From the IMG/VR virus record IMGVR_UViG_3300033550_000003, positions 1-63,604 of that record: a stretch of 63,604 nucleotides of DNA; one strand, given 5' to 3'. Within the stretch, counting starts at the first letter, position 1; each line of letters opens with the position of its first letter. The notes under the pieces were generated by a model that was not told the DNA's origin, made no database searches, and was given only the letters and a program-made list of their open reading frames with translations. Shown piece after piece: positions 8,110 to 15,002 of this stretch. Source of the stretch: a virus. Position numbers and translations under genes: made by a program.

Positions 8110-8336
8110 ACGAAATGGTTTGTGATAGTTGTGGATCGCAGCGAAATGCTCTGACAACAAAGAGGTCAGACATTTACAAACTAATGGTATTTAGCTTTTG
8201 CAATCCATGTTCCGAAAGTAACATGGAGCCACGTTGGCTGATTATTCTGGCAGCGAGGGCGGGGAAAGACGTTACTCTTTGGCTTGAAGAGAAGCGTTAC
8301 ATTGGGGAGGATATTCTAGAAAAGGATCTGGAGTAA
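8106..8336 (+). CDS. Small putative zinc-finger protein, 76 aa
   Basis: Starts with ATG overlapping the previous stop after GAGGAAAC. CDSC at residues 6-9 and CNPC at 32-35 suggest a zinc knuckle in the N-terminal half, and the remainder is helical and acidic at the end. Function unknown. Confidence 0.6.
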   Translation: MNEMVCDSCGSQRNALTTKRSDIYKLMVFSFCNPCSESNMEPRWLIILAARAGKDVTLWLEEKRYIGEDILEKDLE

Positions 8337-8355
8337 TCCTCCCTTTTCTCATAAA

Positions 8356-8384
8356 TTGACTTTTAACTCTGGCATGATTACAAT
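8356..8384 (+). promoter_or_regulatory. Sigma-70-like promoter TTGACT-N17-TACAAT
   Basis: TTGACT at 8356-8361 and TACAAT at 8379-8384 are separated by exactly 17 bases. Six bases after the -10 is ATG at 8391, so the first codon could be the transcript start. Confidence 0.75.
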
Positions 8385-8390
8385 TCTGGT

Positions 8391-8453
8391 ATGTCCAGGA
8401 GAAAGTTTTCTTTAAGTGAGCTTTACATCCTAACTACAAGGGGTGTGATGTAA
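8391..8453 (+). CDS. Possible leaderless 20-aa leader peptide
   Basis: An ORF beginning MSRRKFSLSELY starts six bases after a strong -10 and ends TAA at 8451-8453, overlapping the ATG of the membrane protein gene. This suggests a leader peptide whose translation is coupled to the next gene. Small size makes it uncertain. Confidence 0.4.
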   Translation: MSRRKFSLSELYILTTRGVM

Positions 8454-8752
8454 TGCCAGAATTAACACCAACCTGGATTGCCTTGTTTGGAACATTAATG
8501 GGGGGTGTTGGACTTAAAATTGTCGAACACTGGCTCAGTAGGAGCAAGGTTAGAGATGATGCCGCAATGCAGATTCGATCGGAACTGCGCACCGAAATCC
8601 AGAGTTTGAAGCAGGAATTAAATGAAGCAGAGGCCGACCTCGATAAATGGCGGGGGAAGTACTATGAATTGATGGATCAATTTATCAGGGTCAAGGGAGA
8701 GCTGGAAACAGCTCTCAGGCAATTGCAGAATAACCAGTCCCCCAACAGCTAG
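8453..8752 (+). CDS. Membrane-anchored coiled-coil protein, holin-like
   Basis: 99 residues. An N-terminal hydrophobic segment (about 7-27, WIALFGTLMGGVGLKIV) is followed by a long charged heptad-like region up to residue 90. This layout occurs in small phage holin or spanin-like proteins and in unrelated anchors, so the role is open. It is translated after an AAGGGGTG site, and its stop lies within a terminator hairpin. Confidence 0.6.
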   Translation: MPELTPTWIALFGTLMGGVGLKIVEHWLSRSKVRDDAAMQIRSELRTEIQSLKQELNEAEADLDKWRGKYYELMDQFIRVKGELETALRQLQNNQSPNS

Positions 8753-8770
8753 TTGGGGGATTGTTCTTTT
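8738..8770 (+). terminator. Rho-independent terminator overlapping stop codon
   Basis: TCCCCCAAC-AGCTA-GTTGGGGGA followed by TTGTTCTTTT. The TAG stop of the upstream gene is in the loop. Confidence 0.85.
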
Positions 8771-8791
8771 ACTAGAAAGGCAGTGAGACGC

Positions 8792-8986
8792 ATGGAAACA
8801 GCACAGAGGGCCAATCCTCTACGCAAGCAGGAAGATCGATGTGACAAGTGTGGGGCAGAAGCTTATATGATTGCAGAGAAAGGACTGATGAATCTCCTTT
8901 TCTGTGGACATCATGGTAAGAAGTTCTCACTAGCTCTTGAACTACAGGGTTGGACAGTCCTTGACTTCACCGATGAGATCCGATAG
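8792..8986 (+). CDS. DUF7455-like small protein
   Basis: 64 residues from ATG at 8792 (GTG at 8783 is an alternative). The pattern DRCDKCGAEAY followed by LLFCGHHGKKF and a C-terminal acidic helix matches the small family widespread in actinobacteria and their phages that I know as DUF7455. The CxxC plus CxHH would bind zinc. Function unknown. Confidence 0.7.
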   Translation: METAQRANPLRKQEDRCDKCGAEAYMIAEKGLMNLLFCGHHGKKFSLALELQGWTVLDFTDEIR

Positions 8987-8995
8987 GGTTAAGAC

Positions 8996-9211
8996 ATGAA
9001 GAAGAAGTTGAAGCAGGGCGACAAGGTAATTCTTTCCAACCACCCGGATGTTGACTGGGCCAATTTTGACGGTCTTCGTGGTACTGTGAAGATCGATCAG
9101 GAAGAGAATTCTGAGCTGGTTTGTATCCAGCCTACTGATCTTCGTCCAGACGGCCACATGCACGACTGGTTTTTCTGGGCTGCTGATTTTATGAGGCTCG
9201 ATGAGTCCTGA
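8996..9211 (+). CDS. Small SH3/KOW-like protein (paralogue 1)
   Basis: 71 residues starting MKKKLKQGDKVILSNH. The GDKVIL opening, a GLRGTVKI turn and a closing FFWAADFMRL resemble a small beta-barrel of SH3 or KOW type. It shares the pattern of hydrophobic opening, RPDG turn, W and a terminal L/R pair with the gene at 9444, which suggests duplication. Function unknown. Confidence 0.6.
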   Translation: MKKKLKQGDKVILSNHPDVDWANFDGLRGTVKIDQEENSELVCIQPTDLRPDGHMHDWFFWAADFMRLDES

Positions 9212-9434
9212 GCCTTATTACCCAAGAGAGGCTGAGCCCTCTAATTTGGAGGAAGCTGTTCAGTATGCAGCTTATTACTTCTGGCACTCTGGTTTCCGTG
9301 CGTTTGTCGCAGGATGGTGCTACGGCAATGGCATGACTGGAGTAGAGATTGCTGAGCTTCTTTCAATTGGCAAGGATAAGCTGAACCGACTGGCAACACA
9401 GGGACAGCTTGACACGGTCTTCGATTACCGATAG
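9201..9434 (+). CDS. Small helix-turn-helix-like protein, 77 aa
   Basis: ATG at 9201 overlaps the previous gene. The second half, GMTGVEIAELLSIGKDKLNRLATQ-like, reads as a helix-turn-helix with TGVEIAELL and KDKLNRL helices, suggesting a small DNA-binding protein. The first half is aromatic (YYFWHSGFRAFVAGW). Regulatory role inferred only. Confidence 0.55.
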   Translation: MSPEPYYPREAEPSNLEEAVQYAAYYFWHSGFRAFVAGWCYGNGMTGVEIAELLSIGKDKLNRLATQGQLDTVFDYR

Positions 9435-9443
9435 GGTGTGAGT

Positions 9444-9644
9444 ATGACATTTCGAACTGGCGACATTGTGGAAATCACGAGCAATCCCGACAGCTATGCA
9501 TGGAAGGGTTTCCGATGCGAAGTTCTTCCTGCCTGGGATAACGATCTTTCGATTTACACTCGATTGCTTCCGTTGTCTGATCGACCTGATGGTTTCAAGA
9601 GGATTCAGTTTCTCTGGACGACAAAAAATCTTAGGAAGGTGTAA
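9444..9644 (+). CDS. Small SH3/KOW-like protein (paralogue 2)
   Basis: 66 residues starting MTFRTGDIVEITSN; GTG at 9438 is an alternative start. The TGDIVEI opening, a RPDG turn and a final FLWTTKNLRKV mirror paralogue 1, so it is probably the same small beta-barrel fold. Its stop overlaps the next ATG. Function unknown. Confidence 0.6.
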   Translation: MTFRTGDIVEITSNPDSYAWKGFRCEVLPAWDNDLSIYTRLLPLSDRPDGFKRIQFLWTTKNLRKV

Positions 9645-9859
9645 TGGGAAACGCTAAGATTTTCCGAGAAGATCAAGAAGTTTGCATTGCGCGAGGATTC
9701 GCCCTTGATCGAGGATGGGGTGGATACAAGTTTAAGGTAGTACAACGTAAACCTTATGATCCTGCTCATCAAACTCGAATTAAGCTCGTAACTCCTCGTG
9801 AAGGATACTCTCAAGAAGAATTCCTCATCAACACTGAGAACCTTGAAAGGTTCAGCTAG
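9644..9859 (+). CDS. Small SH3/KOW-like protein (paralogue 3)
   Basis: 71 residues starting MGNAKIFREDQEVCIARG. It has the same overall design as the two genes before it: a DQEVCI opening strand, a central GGYKFKVV strand, and an ending FLINTENLERFS analogous to FLWTTKNL. It is the last gene before the tRNA. A hairpin GCTAGG-TTCG-CCTAGC lies at its 3' end. Confidence 0.55.
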   Translation: MGNAKIFREDQEVCIARGFALDRGWGGYKFKVVQRKPYDPAHQTRIKLVTPREGYSQEEFLINTENLERFS

Positions 9860-9873
9860 GTTCGCCTAGCCAT

Positions 9874-9948
9874 TCTCCCATGGTCTGCTGGCATGGCCAC
9901 CCGGACTTTGAATCCGTGGTTTCGTAGGTTCGATTCCTGCTGGGAGAG
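9874..9948 (+). tRNA. tRNA-Gln (anticodon TTG)
   Basis: The acceptor stem TCTCCCA / TGGGAGA is perfect. The T-arm is GTAGG-TTCGATT-CCTGC. The anticodon loop CTTTGAA (9906-9912) carries TTG, with a stem of four clear pairs. The D-arm is irregular and has a weak first anticodon pair. CCA is not encoded. It reads CAA codons, which are rare in GC-rich hosts but more used by this phage. Confidence 0.85.
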
Positions 9949-9975
9949 CTTCAAAACAACAAACAAAGGAAGACC

Positions 9976-10212
9976 ATGCAGTTCCCTTTTAAGTTCAACA
10001 TCGTTGAGACTTTTGCAGAAGACTGCCGAGTTTCAGTCAAGTATGTTGACGAGAAGACTAACGAATTCATTCGAATCAACCACGATCTGGATGAGTTCGG
10101 AACGATTCTCAAGAACATTAAGGCTGCTCAGCGAGAGGCTAAGCGTCAGCTTCGTTTCAAGAAGAAGTTTGAGCGTTGGGAGAAGCGTCACACCGAAAAG
10201 AACCAGGACTAA
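9976..10212 (+). CDS. Hypothetical protein, 78 aa, basic C-terminus
   Basis: ATG at 9976 follows an AAAGGAAGACC ribosome site just after the tRNA. The N-terminal half is mixed. The C-terminal half is strongly basic and helical (REAKRQLRFKKKFERWEKR), consistent with nucleic-acid binding. The gene ends inside a terminator hairpin. Confidence 0.6.
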   Translation: MQFPFKFNIVETFAEDCRVSVKYVDEKTNEFIRINHDLDEFGTILKNIKAAQREAKRQLRFKKKFERWEKRHTEKNQD

Positions 10213-10231
10213 GTCCTGGTTTGTTTGTTTT
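10202..10231 (+). terminator. Rho-independent terminator
   Basis: ACCAGGAC-TAA-GTCCTGGT followed by TTGTTTGTTTT; the loop is the stop codon. TTGTTT of the U-tract could be a -35 for TAATTA 17 bases on. Confidence 0.85.
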
Positions 10232-10290
10232 AACTCTAGACATCATTTAATTAACGGTGTACGATTGAAGTACACAAGAGAGGATTATAG

Positions 10291-10470
10291 ATGCCAAGGC
10301 CGAATGAAAATCTATTCACGAAGGATGATTTGAAACTGGAGGCAAGGCTGGTCCAGATTATCAAAAAGGCAAGGAGTAATCCAGGGCCCGGCACAGGAGA
10401 GATTGTTGATCGCGCACTTGATGACCTTTCAAATCTACACAATCTCATCAACAAACGATCAGGAAATTAA
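10291..10470 (+). CDS. Hypothetical protein, 59 aa
   Basis: ATG at 10291 follows AGAGAGGATTATAG. The product (beginning MPRPNENLFTKDDLKLEARL) looks helical and charged. Upstream at 10256-10275 is a hairpin GTGTAC-N7-GTACAC in the leader. The stop overlaps the next start (TAATG). No family recognised. Confidence 0.55.
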   Translation: MPRPNENLFTKDDLKLEARLVQIIKKARSNPGPGTGEIVDRALDDLSNLHNLINKRSGN

Positions 10471-10703
10471 TGGAAAGTAATTACAACATCACTACCAAAG
10501 CAGCAATCGTTGATAGCAACGAAGAAGCCCTAAGAAACATTTACGTAGCAGTAATGCTTGCTACCACTGTGCTTAAGAGCCAAACTGCTGCCTTGGGTTT
10601 GATTACAGAAGAAATCGTAGACGTTTTCAATATTCTTGATCAGACTCTTGAGTCTGTGAATATGTATCTTGAAAGGGTTGGCGTGTGGAACTTGAAGGAC
10701 TAG
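10470..10703 (+). CDS. Hypothetical protein, 77 aa
   Basis: An all-helical small protein with two likely amphipathic helices (EEALRNIYVAVMLATTVLKS and EEIVDVFNILDQTLESVNMY). The first is hydrophobic enough to be membrane-associated. It is coupled to the preceding gene, and its end overlaps the GTG of the next. No family recognised. Confidence 0.55.
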   Translation: MESNYNITTKAAIVDSNEEALRNIYVAVMLATTVLKSQTAALGLITEEIVDVFNILDQTLESVNMYLERVGVWNLKD

Positions 10704-10984
10704 CAAAAAATATCCATGATGTCTTTCTTCTAAAGCAGTACAAATGGAAGATCGATGGAGAACTCGTCGTGCCAACCTATGAAGACGTCTTTGACACAAT
10801 CGAAGAAGTTCTCAAAACCATGAGATTCAGTCCTGATGGTGCCAGGTTTGAAGTAGGTCGCTTGATCTTTCAAAAGACAAGTGATATGGTAGACATCTAT
10901 GTTTTGCAAGGCACTATTCAGTACAACTCAGAAGACGAAATGGATTCTGAGGAAAGCAATAATCAAGGAGATGCGAAGGAATGA
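10685..10984 (+). CDS. Hypothetical protein, 99 aa
   Basis: GTG start at 10685 after GAAAGGTTGGC. The protein is alpha/beta-like with a low-complexity acidic tail (SEDEMDSEESNN). The stop overlaps the next ATG. No family recognised. Confidence 0.55.
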   Translation: MELEGLAKNIHDVFLLKQYKWKIDGELVVPTYEDVFDTIEEVLKTMRFSPDGARFEVGRLIFQKTSDMVDIYVLQGTIQYNSEDEMDSEESNNQGDAKE

Positions 10985-11424
10985 TGGGCGAAACCGTAGT
11001 AACGTATGATGAGCAGCTTGATGTTGATTCAAGTGCATTTGAGACTGCTTTCTGGAATCGTCATGAGCGAATTCTTTACATGAAGTTCTGGAATGGCTCT
11101 GTAGTTTCTTACACCAGCTTTGGCAATCAGGATTGGGATCGATTCCAAAATGCCATGAGTAAGGGTGCTTACTACAACAGTCAGATTAAGACGAATTGGG
11201 CATTCAAGGGGAATCAGGTGACTACGCCTGTTTCTTTCCGAGGCCGTCCACCGATTACGGCCAACGATCTTAATAGCAATTCTGTTGAATTGAATCATTC
11301 AGCAGAGTCTCCAGTGAATATCACTGTGAATATCTTCTTCTCTGGAGATCCCGAGGCTATTGCAAAGGCTGTCGAGCGTCTTGCTCCCAGCATTAAGGCA
11401 ATCAACAAGTTCGGGAGGATCTAA
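10981..11424 (+). CDS. KTSC-domain protein
   Basis: 147 residues. Residues about 16-70 match the KTSC pattern as I know it: VDSSAF, a strand LYMKFWNGSVVSYT, then WDRFQNAMSKGAYYNSQIK. KTSC domains are small and found in phages and bacteria beside nucleic-acid enzymes. The C-terminal half adds a separate segment (NITVNIFFSGDPEAIAKAVERLAP). Biochemical role unknown. The thioredoxin-like gene begins just after its stop. Confidence 0.75.
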   Translation: MMGETVVTYDEQLDVDSSAFETAFWNRHERILYMKFWNGSVVSYTSFGNQDWDRFQNAMSKGAYYNSQIKTNWAFKGNQVTTPVSFRGRPPITANDLNSNSVELNHSAESPVNITVNIFFSGDPEAIAKAVERLAPSIKAINKFGRI

Positions 11425-11425
11425 A

Positions 11426-11734
11426 ATTCTAGTAGAAGTAACCAATCAAAAAGATTTTGAGTCATACGTCAGTCGTAAGGCTCTGGTCGTATTCTCAGCT
11501 CCAAGCTGGTGTGCCCCCTGTAGGGCTCTAGGAAGGCAGCTAGACGTATTGAAGAATCGTCTGGCAGACAATCTCCCTATCGTCTATGTCGATATTGACA
11601 AGGCGCCAGAGATTCAGTCTGAGCACGCGATCATGTCAGTGCCTAAGGTCTACCTCTTTGAAGAAGGTAAGCCAGTTAAGGAAGTACTTAGTCGAACGGT
11701 ACTTCAAATCGAAACGGAACTAGCCAGCGAGTAA
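11426..11734 (+). CDS. Thioredoxin-like protein, probable ATT start
   Basis: 102 residues from ATT at 11426, which lies seven bases after GGGAGG. No ATG, GTG or TTG fits that ribosome site; the next upstream candidate is TTG at 11360, deep in the KTSC gene. The active-site WCAPC is at residues 28-32, followed by thioredoxin-fold landmarks (VYVDIDKAPE and a cis-Pro region VPKVYLF). It should be a dithiol reductant, possibly for the class II ribonucleotide reductase at 34.4 kb. Confidence 0.82.
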   Translation: MLVEVTNQKDFESYVSRKALVVFSAPSWCAPCRALGRQLDVLKNRLADNLPIVYVDIDKAPEIQSEHAIMSVPKVYLFEEGKPVKEVLSRTVLQIETELASE

Positions 11735-11747
11735 TCGCTGGCTTTTG
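11723..11747 (+). terminator. Rho-independent terminator
   Basis: GCCAGCGA-GTAA-TCGCTGGC then TTTT; overlaps the thioredoxin stop codon. Confidence 0.8.
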
Positions 11748-11762
11748 CCATATAGGAGATAA

Positions 11763-12254
11763 ATGAACATTACACCTACGAAGCCAATTACAAGCTTCAC
11801 TGGACCTCACTTCTATCTTAGTAACTTCTACGAGGCTCCTGTAAGGATTGGCAAATTCACATTCAAAAGCAATGAGGCTGCTTTTCAGGCGGCTAAATAT
11901 CAAGCAATGACTGGTGGAGAAAGAGACAAGTCTGATTATGTAGCAACAATTCTCATGGCGAATACTCCAAATGACACTAAGCAACTGGGCAAGAGGGTTG
12001 CCATCGATACCGTTGTGTGGGAGGCTATGAGGGTAAGACACATGAAGGAAATCGTCAGGGCAAAGTTTGATCAAAATCATGATCTTCGTGCCAAACTAAT
12101 GCAGACAGGCTCAGGAATCCTAGTCGAAGGTAATGATTGGGGAGATGTTTTCTGGGGCCGGTGCAATGGAAGAGGCATGAACATCCTTGGTGTAATCCTC
12201 ATGGAACTAAGAGGCTACTATTACTGGAAAGATATGGATTCGGTGGGATTCTGA
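11763..12254 (+). CDS. NADAR (YbiA-like, DUF1768) family protein
   Basis: 163 residues. Family landmarks: YLSNFYEAPV near 18-27, FKSNEAAFQAAKY near 38-50 and NDWGDVFWGRCNGRGMNILG near 125-145. NADAR proteins act on ADP-ribose-type or N-glycosidic substrates; some members remove ADP-ribose from nucleic-acid bases. Here it could reverse a host ADP-ribosylating defence or salvage NAD derivatives; that is inference. The ribosome site TAGGAGATAA precedes ATG. Confidence 0.85.
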   Translation: MNITPTKPITSFTGPHFYLSNFYEAPVRIGKFTFKSNEAAFQAAKYQAMTGGERDKSDYVATILMANTPNDTKQLGKRVAIDTVVWEAMRVRHMKEIVRAKFDQNHDLRAKLMQTGSGILVEGNDWGDVFWGRCNGRGMNILGVILMELRGYYYWKDMDSVGF

Positions 12255-12436
12255 TGAAACCTTACAAACTTCACGTTGAATGGGTCAACGGAGTTATTGA
12301 TGAGTTCAATAACGTGAAAGAGTACAGAGTGATGGACGGCACTTTGCACATCTGGCACTTCACAGATGGACATCAAGGTGCTACTGTTATTCCACACCAC
12401 GCATACAAGATGGCTTGGCCAGAATTTATGGAGTAA
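12254..12436 (+). CDS. Hypothetical protein, 60 aa (paired with next)
   Basis: ATG at 12254 overlaps the NADAR stop. The beta-rich product (MKPYKLHVEWVNGVIDEFNN) resembles the next gene in order of elements: a first strand with xNG, then a YxxxK strand, then a W- or N-containing strand. They may be duplicates of one small beta fold. Function unknown. Confidence 0.55.
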   Translation: MKPYKLHVEWVNGVIDEFNNVKEYRVMDGTLHIWHFTDGHQGATVIPHHAYKMAWPEFME

Positions 12437-12438
12437 TA

Positions 12439-12597
12439 ATGAATAAGGCAAGGATTCACTTTATAAATGGTGAATCTGTTGAAGTCGTATACAGCGAAAT
12501 TAAGCATAATCCAGAGAATGGTGCAATGTGCTTCTGTATGAGAGACGGAAGAACAATGAACATCAACTGGAACAACGTTCTTTATATCGAGAGGTGA
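12439..12597 (+). CDS. Hypothetical protein, 52 aa
   Basis: ATG at 12439 overlaps the previous stop region (TAATAATG). The product begins MNKARIHFINGESVEVVYSE and ends NWNNVLYIER, a small beta-strand protein similar in design to its upstream neighbour. No family recognised. Confidence 0.55.
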   Translation: MNKARIHFINGESVEVVYSEIKHNPENGAMCFCMRDGRTMNINWNNVLYIER

Positions 12598-12598
12598 C

Positions 12599-13090
12599 AT
12601 GAGTACACTAACCGACCTTGTAAACATGAGCAATGAGCGAGTTTCTGTCGAGTTTGCCAAGATTGTTGATGGCTATGTAAAGAGTCTCGTCTCTGAGCAT
12701 AACAACAAAGGAGTTCCCAAGAGGGGTTTCGTACCCTCTGTAAGGGTCGAAACAATTAAGCGAAAGAAGGGGCAGCTCATCCCTTCCGAAGCATTGATGG
12801 CAATTAGAGAGGCTATCTGGAAGCGCGGATGGGCACAAGGAGAGCTAATCACTCCTGAGGGCAAGATGTGCCTTCGAGGTGGCTTCGTTTACCTCTATCA
12901 GAAGGGATACTTTACTCTCGCTGATGGTTTGATTGCCATGCAGTATCTTCGAGACGAGATTCAAATCAAGAATGGTGACAGTCGAGACTGGAACTTTATC
13001 TACTGGAATAACGAGTCTCGCAGAACTCTTGCCGATGTTCTTCGTGCCCTTGAGAATTGTGCAAATCGAGCACGGCTGGCAGGTGAATGA
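12599..13090 (+). CDS. DUF6197-like protein
   Basis: 163 residues from ATG at 12599 after GAGAGGTGAC. The region EAIWKRGWAQGELITPEG, then a Cys-containing strand and the C-terminal RTLADVLRALENCANRAR, resembles the DUF6197 family of actinobacteria and phages. The N-terminal half is basic. Role unknown. Moderately confident in the family. Confidence 0.6.
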   Translation: MSTLTDLVNMSNERVSVEFAKIVDGYVKSLVSEHNNKGVPKRGFVPSVRVETIKRKKGQLIPSEALMAIREAIWKRGWAQGELITPEGKMCLRGGFVYLYQKGYFTLADGLIAMQYLRDEIQIKNGDSRDWNFIYWNNESRRTLADVLRALENCANRARLAGE

Positions 13091-13317
13091 TGGCAGAAGA
13101 ATTCAATTATCCTTTCAGAGATGAAAGGGGAACATACTGGTATGACATGAGTGGATTTGCTGGTGAAGTTGGTCCATGCTTCATCTGCAATCGACTCGTA
13201 GACCGTATCGATATCGACTACGAGGGAAATTTCTGCAATTCAAAAGAATGTAATCAGTTCATTGAAGACGACCTCAATAGAATAAATGCAGCTATGGATA
13301 TTGACAAATCACAGTAA
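13087..13317 (+). CDS. Small zinc-binding protein, 76 aa
   Basis: ATG at 13087 overlaps the previous stop (ATGA). CFIC near residue 31 and CNSKEC near residue 50 form a CxxC / CxxxxC pair, so zinc binding is likely. Aromatic N-terminus. A hairpin ATGGATATT / AATATCCAT spans its stop codon. Confidence 0.55.
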   Translation: MMAEEFNYPFRDERGTYWYDMSGFAGEVGPCFICNRLVDRIDIDYEGNFCNSKECNQFIEDDLNRINAAMDIDKSQ

Positions 13318-13335
13318 TATCCATAGCATGTGTAC

Positions 13336-13554
13336 ATGAGGTACGTAATACAAAAGGAATCCCTCAAACGAGGTCGTACCGTTGAAGCCGTAAATTATGC
13401 GATCAAGGACAATGTCACAGGAAAGATCGTCGCTAGATTCGGAGAAGACTTCAAGGCGCAGTTCATTGTGGATTCCTTGAACGACAGCAATGCCAGCAAT
13501 CGATATGAATTCGAAGAGCCCGGCACAGAGGGGATCACTGTTGACTCTCCTTGA
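13336..13554 (+). CDS. Hypothetical protein, 72 aa
   Basis: ATG at 13336 (GTG at 13330 is possible); no clear ribosome site. Beta-rich sequence with VNYAIKDNVTGKIVARFGED, which looks like a small strand-turn-strand protein. Its end overlaps the next gene. No family recognised. Confidence 0.5.
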   Translation: MRYVIQKESLKRGRTVEAVNYAIKDNVTGKIVARFGEDFKAQFIVDSLNDSNASNRYEFEEPGTEGITVDSP

Positions 13555-13804
13555 GAAACTAGCCTGGCACATTTTGGCCCGGCAAGAAAAGAAGTACCGT
13601 AAACAAAGTAAGTATCACCTAGCAGATCATATCCATGCAAGCATCTCAGTAAAGAATCAAAAGGGATGCCAGATGTGCTGTGTATTAGAAAACACAGACT
13701 GGGTAGCATGGGCAGTAAGATTTGACCCGGTGACAGCAGAGAGAGTCCGAACATTTGATCACGTTCATGAAGACAAAGAAGATGTAGTCTCTCTTTACCT
13801 ATAG
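13541..13804 (+). CDS. Hypothetical protein, 87 aa
   Basis: TTG start at 13541 preceded by GAGGGG; the frame extends further upstream without a better start. The product is basic with HLADHIHASISV and a CQMCC cluster that might bind metal. It is the last gene of the rightward block and ends before the hairpin at 13805. Confidence 0.55.
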   Translation: MTLLEKLAWHILARQEKKYRKQSKYHLADHIHASISVKNQKGCQMCCVLENTDWVAWAVRFDPVTAERVRTFDHVHEDKEDVVSLYL

Positions 13805-13840
13805 GAGGTAGGTCAGAAATGGCCTACCTCTTTACTTTTG
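13805..13840 (+). terminator. Strong terminator closing the rightward block
   Basis: GAGGTAGG (13805-13812) pairs with CCTACCTC (13823-13830), followed by TTTACTTTT. No rightward gene follows for over 10 kb. Confidence 0.85.
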
Positions 13841-14507
13841 GTCGAGTTTTTAGTTTCAAATGGATTTTTAGTCCGAATGCTTAGTCTGGAAGCTTAGTCA
13901 GACTGCGCACATTCGGCCCGGTGAGAAAAGTCCCCTCATCATCTATATATATAATCCCTATAGCATCTACTATACATACCTCTCTGGACCAAAAGAAGAA
14001 GAGAAAAGAGACAATCAATCATAGCCTTGAAGGTAGACAGAAGAGAAAAGCATGGGTGAATACGAAGAATCGTGTTAAAAGTTTCGGAAATGATTGTATT
14101 AGTACAAACATAGGTTGATACAAAGTGCTGAGTGTGTAATAATCAGACAATAAAAGCGCGCAAAAACTGTGCATTTCCTACAAAAAATAGCCAAAACGAG
14201 CCAAAACAGCCCGATTTTGCCCCGAAATCTACAAAAACTGCCAAGAATCTGTAGAGACCATACAGTCTGATAGTTCAAGGATGGTTTAGAGCCCACAATT
14301 CAAGCCCAGAATCTCAGCCCACACTCCCAGATTCAACAGTCATATCCTCAATTCAGCCCCAAACTGCCCAGAATCCTGCAAAATCTAGCATCCTTTCGTA
14401 AAGAGCCAAATTATAAAACCGCAGGTCAGATAAGGTTTCAACCCATGTTTGTATAAGCCCTACAACACAGAACTCTGTCCTTGAATTCGAATCAAGAGTG
14501 TCTTCTA

Positions 14508-14634
14508 GTATATATAGGGAGATGTCTTACTCTATATATAGGGGATTATGGATACTTCTTCTGCCGGGCAAAATAGCACATCGTAAAGCCTCCTTGAATA
14601 ATCAGGGAGGCTTCTTTGTTGTCTATATATAGGA
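14508..14634 (+). repeat. Direct repeats TATATATAGGRGA
   Basis: Three copies near 14510, 14535 and 14625, each reading TATATATAGG followed by GGA, GGA or AGA. A related TATATATA element lies at 13.94 kb. They could be strong -10-like or melting sites. Confidence 0.5.
14586..14620 (+). terminator. Isolated rightward terminator in noncoding DNA
   Basis: AAGCCTCC (14586-14593) pairs with GGAGGCTT (14606-14613), followed by CTTTGTT. No gene ends here, so it may terminate a short noncoding transcript from the TATATA elements just upstream. Confidence 0.65.
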
Positions 14635-14977
14635 GAAGAACCTAACAACAATCTCCCTCTATCATGCACACACCTAACTCAGTAGGCAGAATCACCCCTA
14701 GAAGCCACAGAATGGCCCCTCAGAGCTTTGAACTATATGATGTGGTGGAATTATGCAATGACATTCTTAAAAGGGCGTACAGGGCTTTGAAGATAGATTG
14801 ACAAGGATGATTGTGAGATTAAATATTCCCCGCAGTTTTCAAACCCTTTCGTAAAGGGGCCAAATTCAGACATTCAAAAGATGTCCGGAAATTTTAGGAA
14901 GCTTTCGTAAAGGGGGTTTTCTGTCCTGGTATGAGTGACTATATACGACATGTCCGATTTGTCGCGCGCCGGGCGCA

Positions 14978-15001
14978 AAAAGGGCCCCGAAGGGCCCTTT
15001 T
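14978..15001 (-). terminator. Terminator of the leftward module
   Basis: GGGCCC-TTCG-GGGCCC hairpin followed on the minus strand by TTTTT, just after the last leftward gene. The palindrome CGCGCCGGGCGCA lies next to it. Confidence 0.8.
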
Positions 15002-15002
15002 C

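Larger units (their letters stand above)
14392..14912 (+). repeat. Iteron-like repeats with core CTTTCGTAAAG
   Basis: Copies at 14392-14411 (CCTTTCGTAAAGAGCCAAAT), 14845-14865 (the same with GGGGCC in place of AGAGCC) and a shorter core at 14902-14912. Each longer copy lies near a CCGCAG word. Such repeats are typical of initiator-binding sites. Confidence 0.55.
13841..15002. other. Gene-poor convergent intergenic region with repeats
   Basis: About 1.16 kb without a convincing gene, between converging transcripts. It holds a cluster of TTAGTC repeats (13.85-13.91 kb), four TATATA-containing elements, a strongly G-poor tract (14.15-14.40 kb), two long and one short copy of an element with core CTTTCGTAAAG, a terminator at 14.59 kb and one copy of the leftward-module palindrome. 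This is the profile of a replication origin or regulatory hub; nothing proves it. Confidence 0.6.

Noticed and set aside
14488-14506. TTGAATTCGAATCAAG resembling a tRNA T-arm
   Set aside because: No acceptor or anticodon arms fit around it.
14799-14826. TTGACA with a TAAATA-like -10 in noncoding DNA
   Set aside because: Spacer is 16 bases and no transcript target or terminator is evident downstream; kept as too weak to list.
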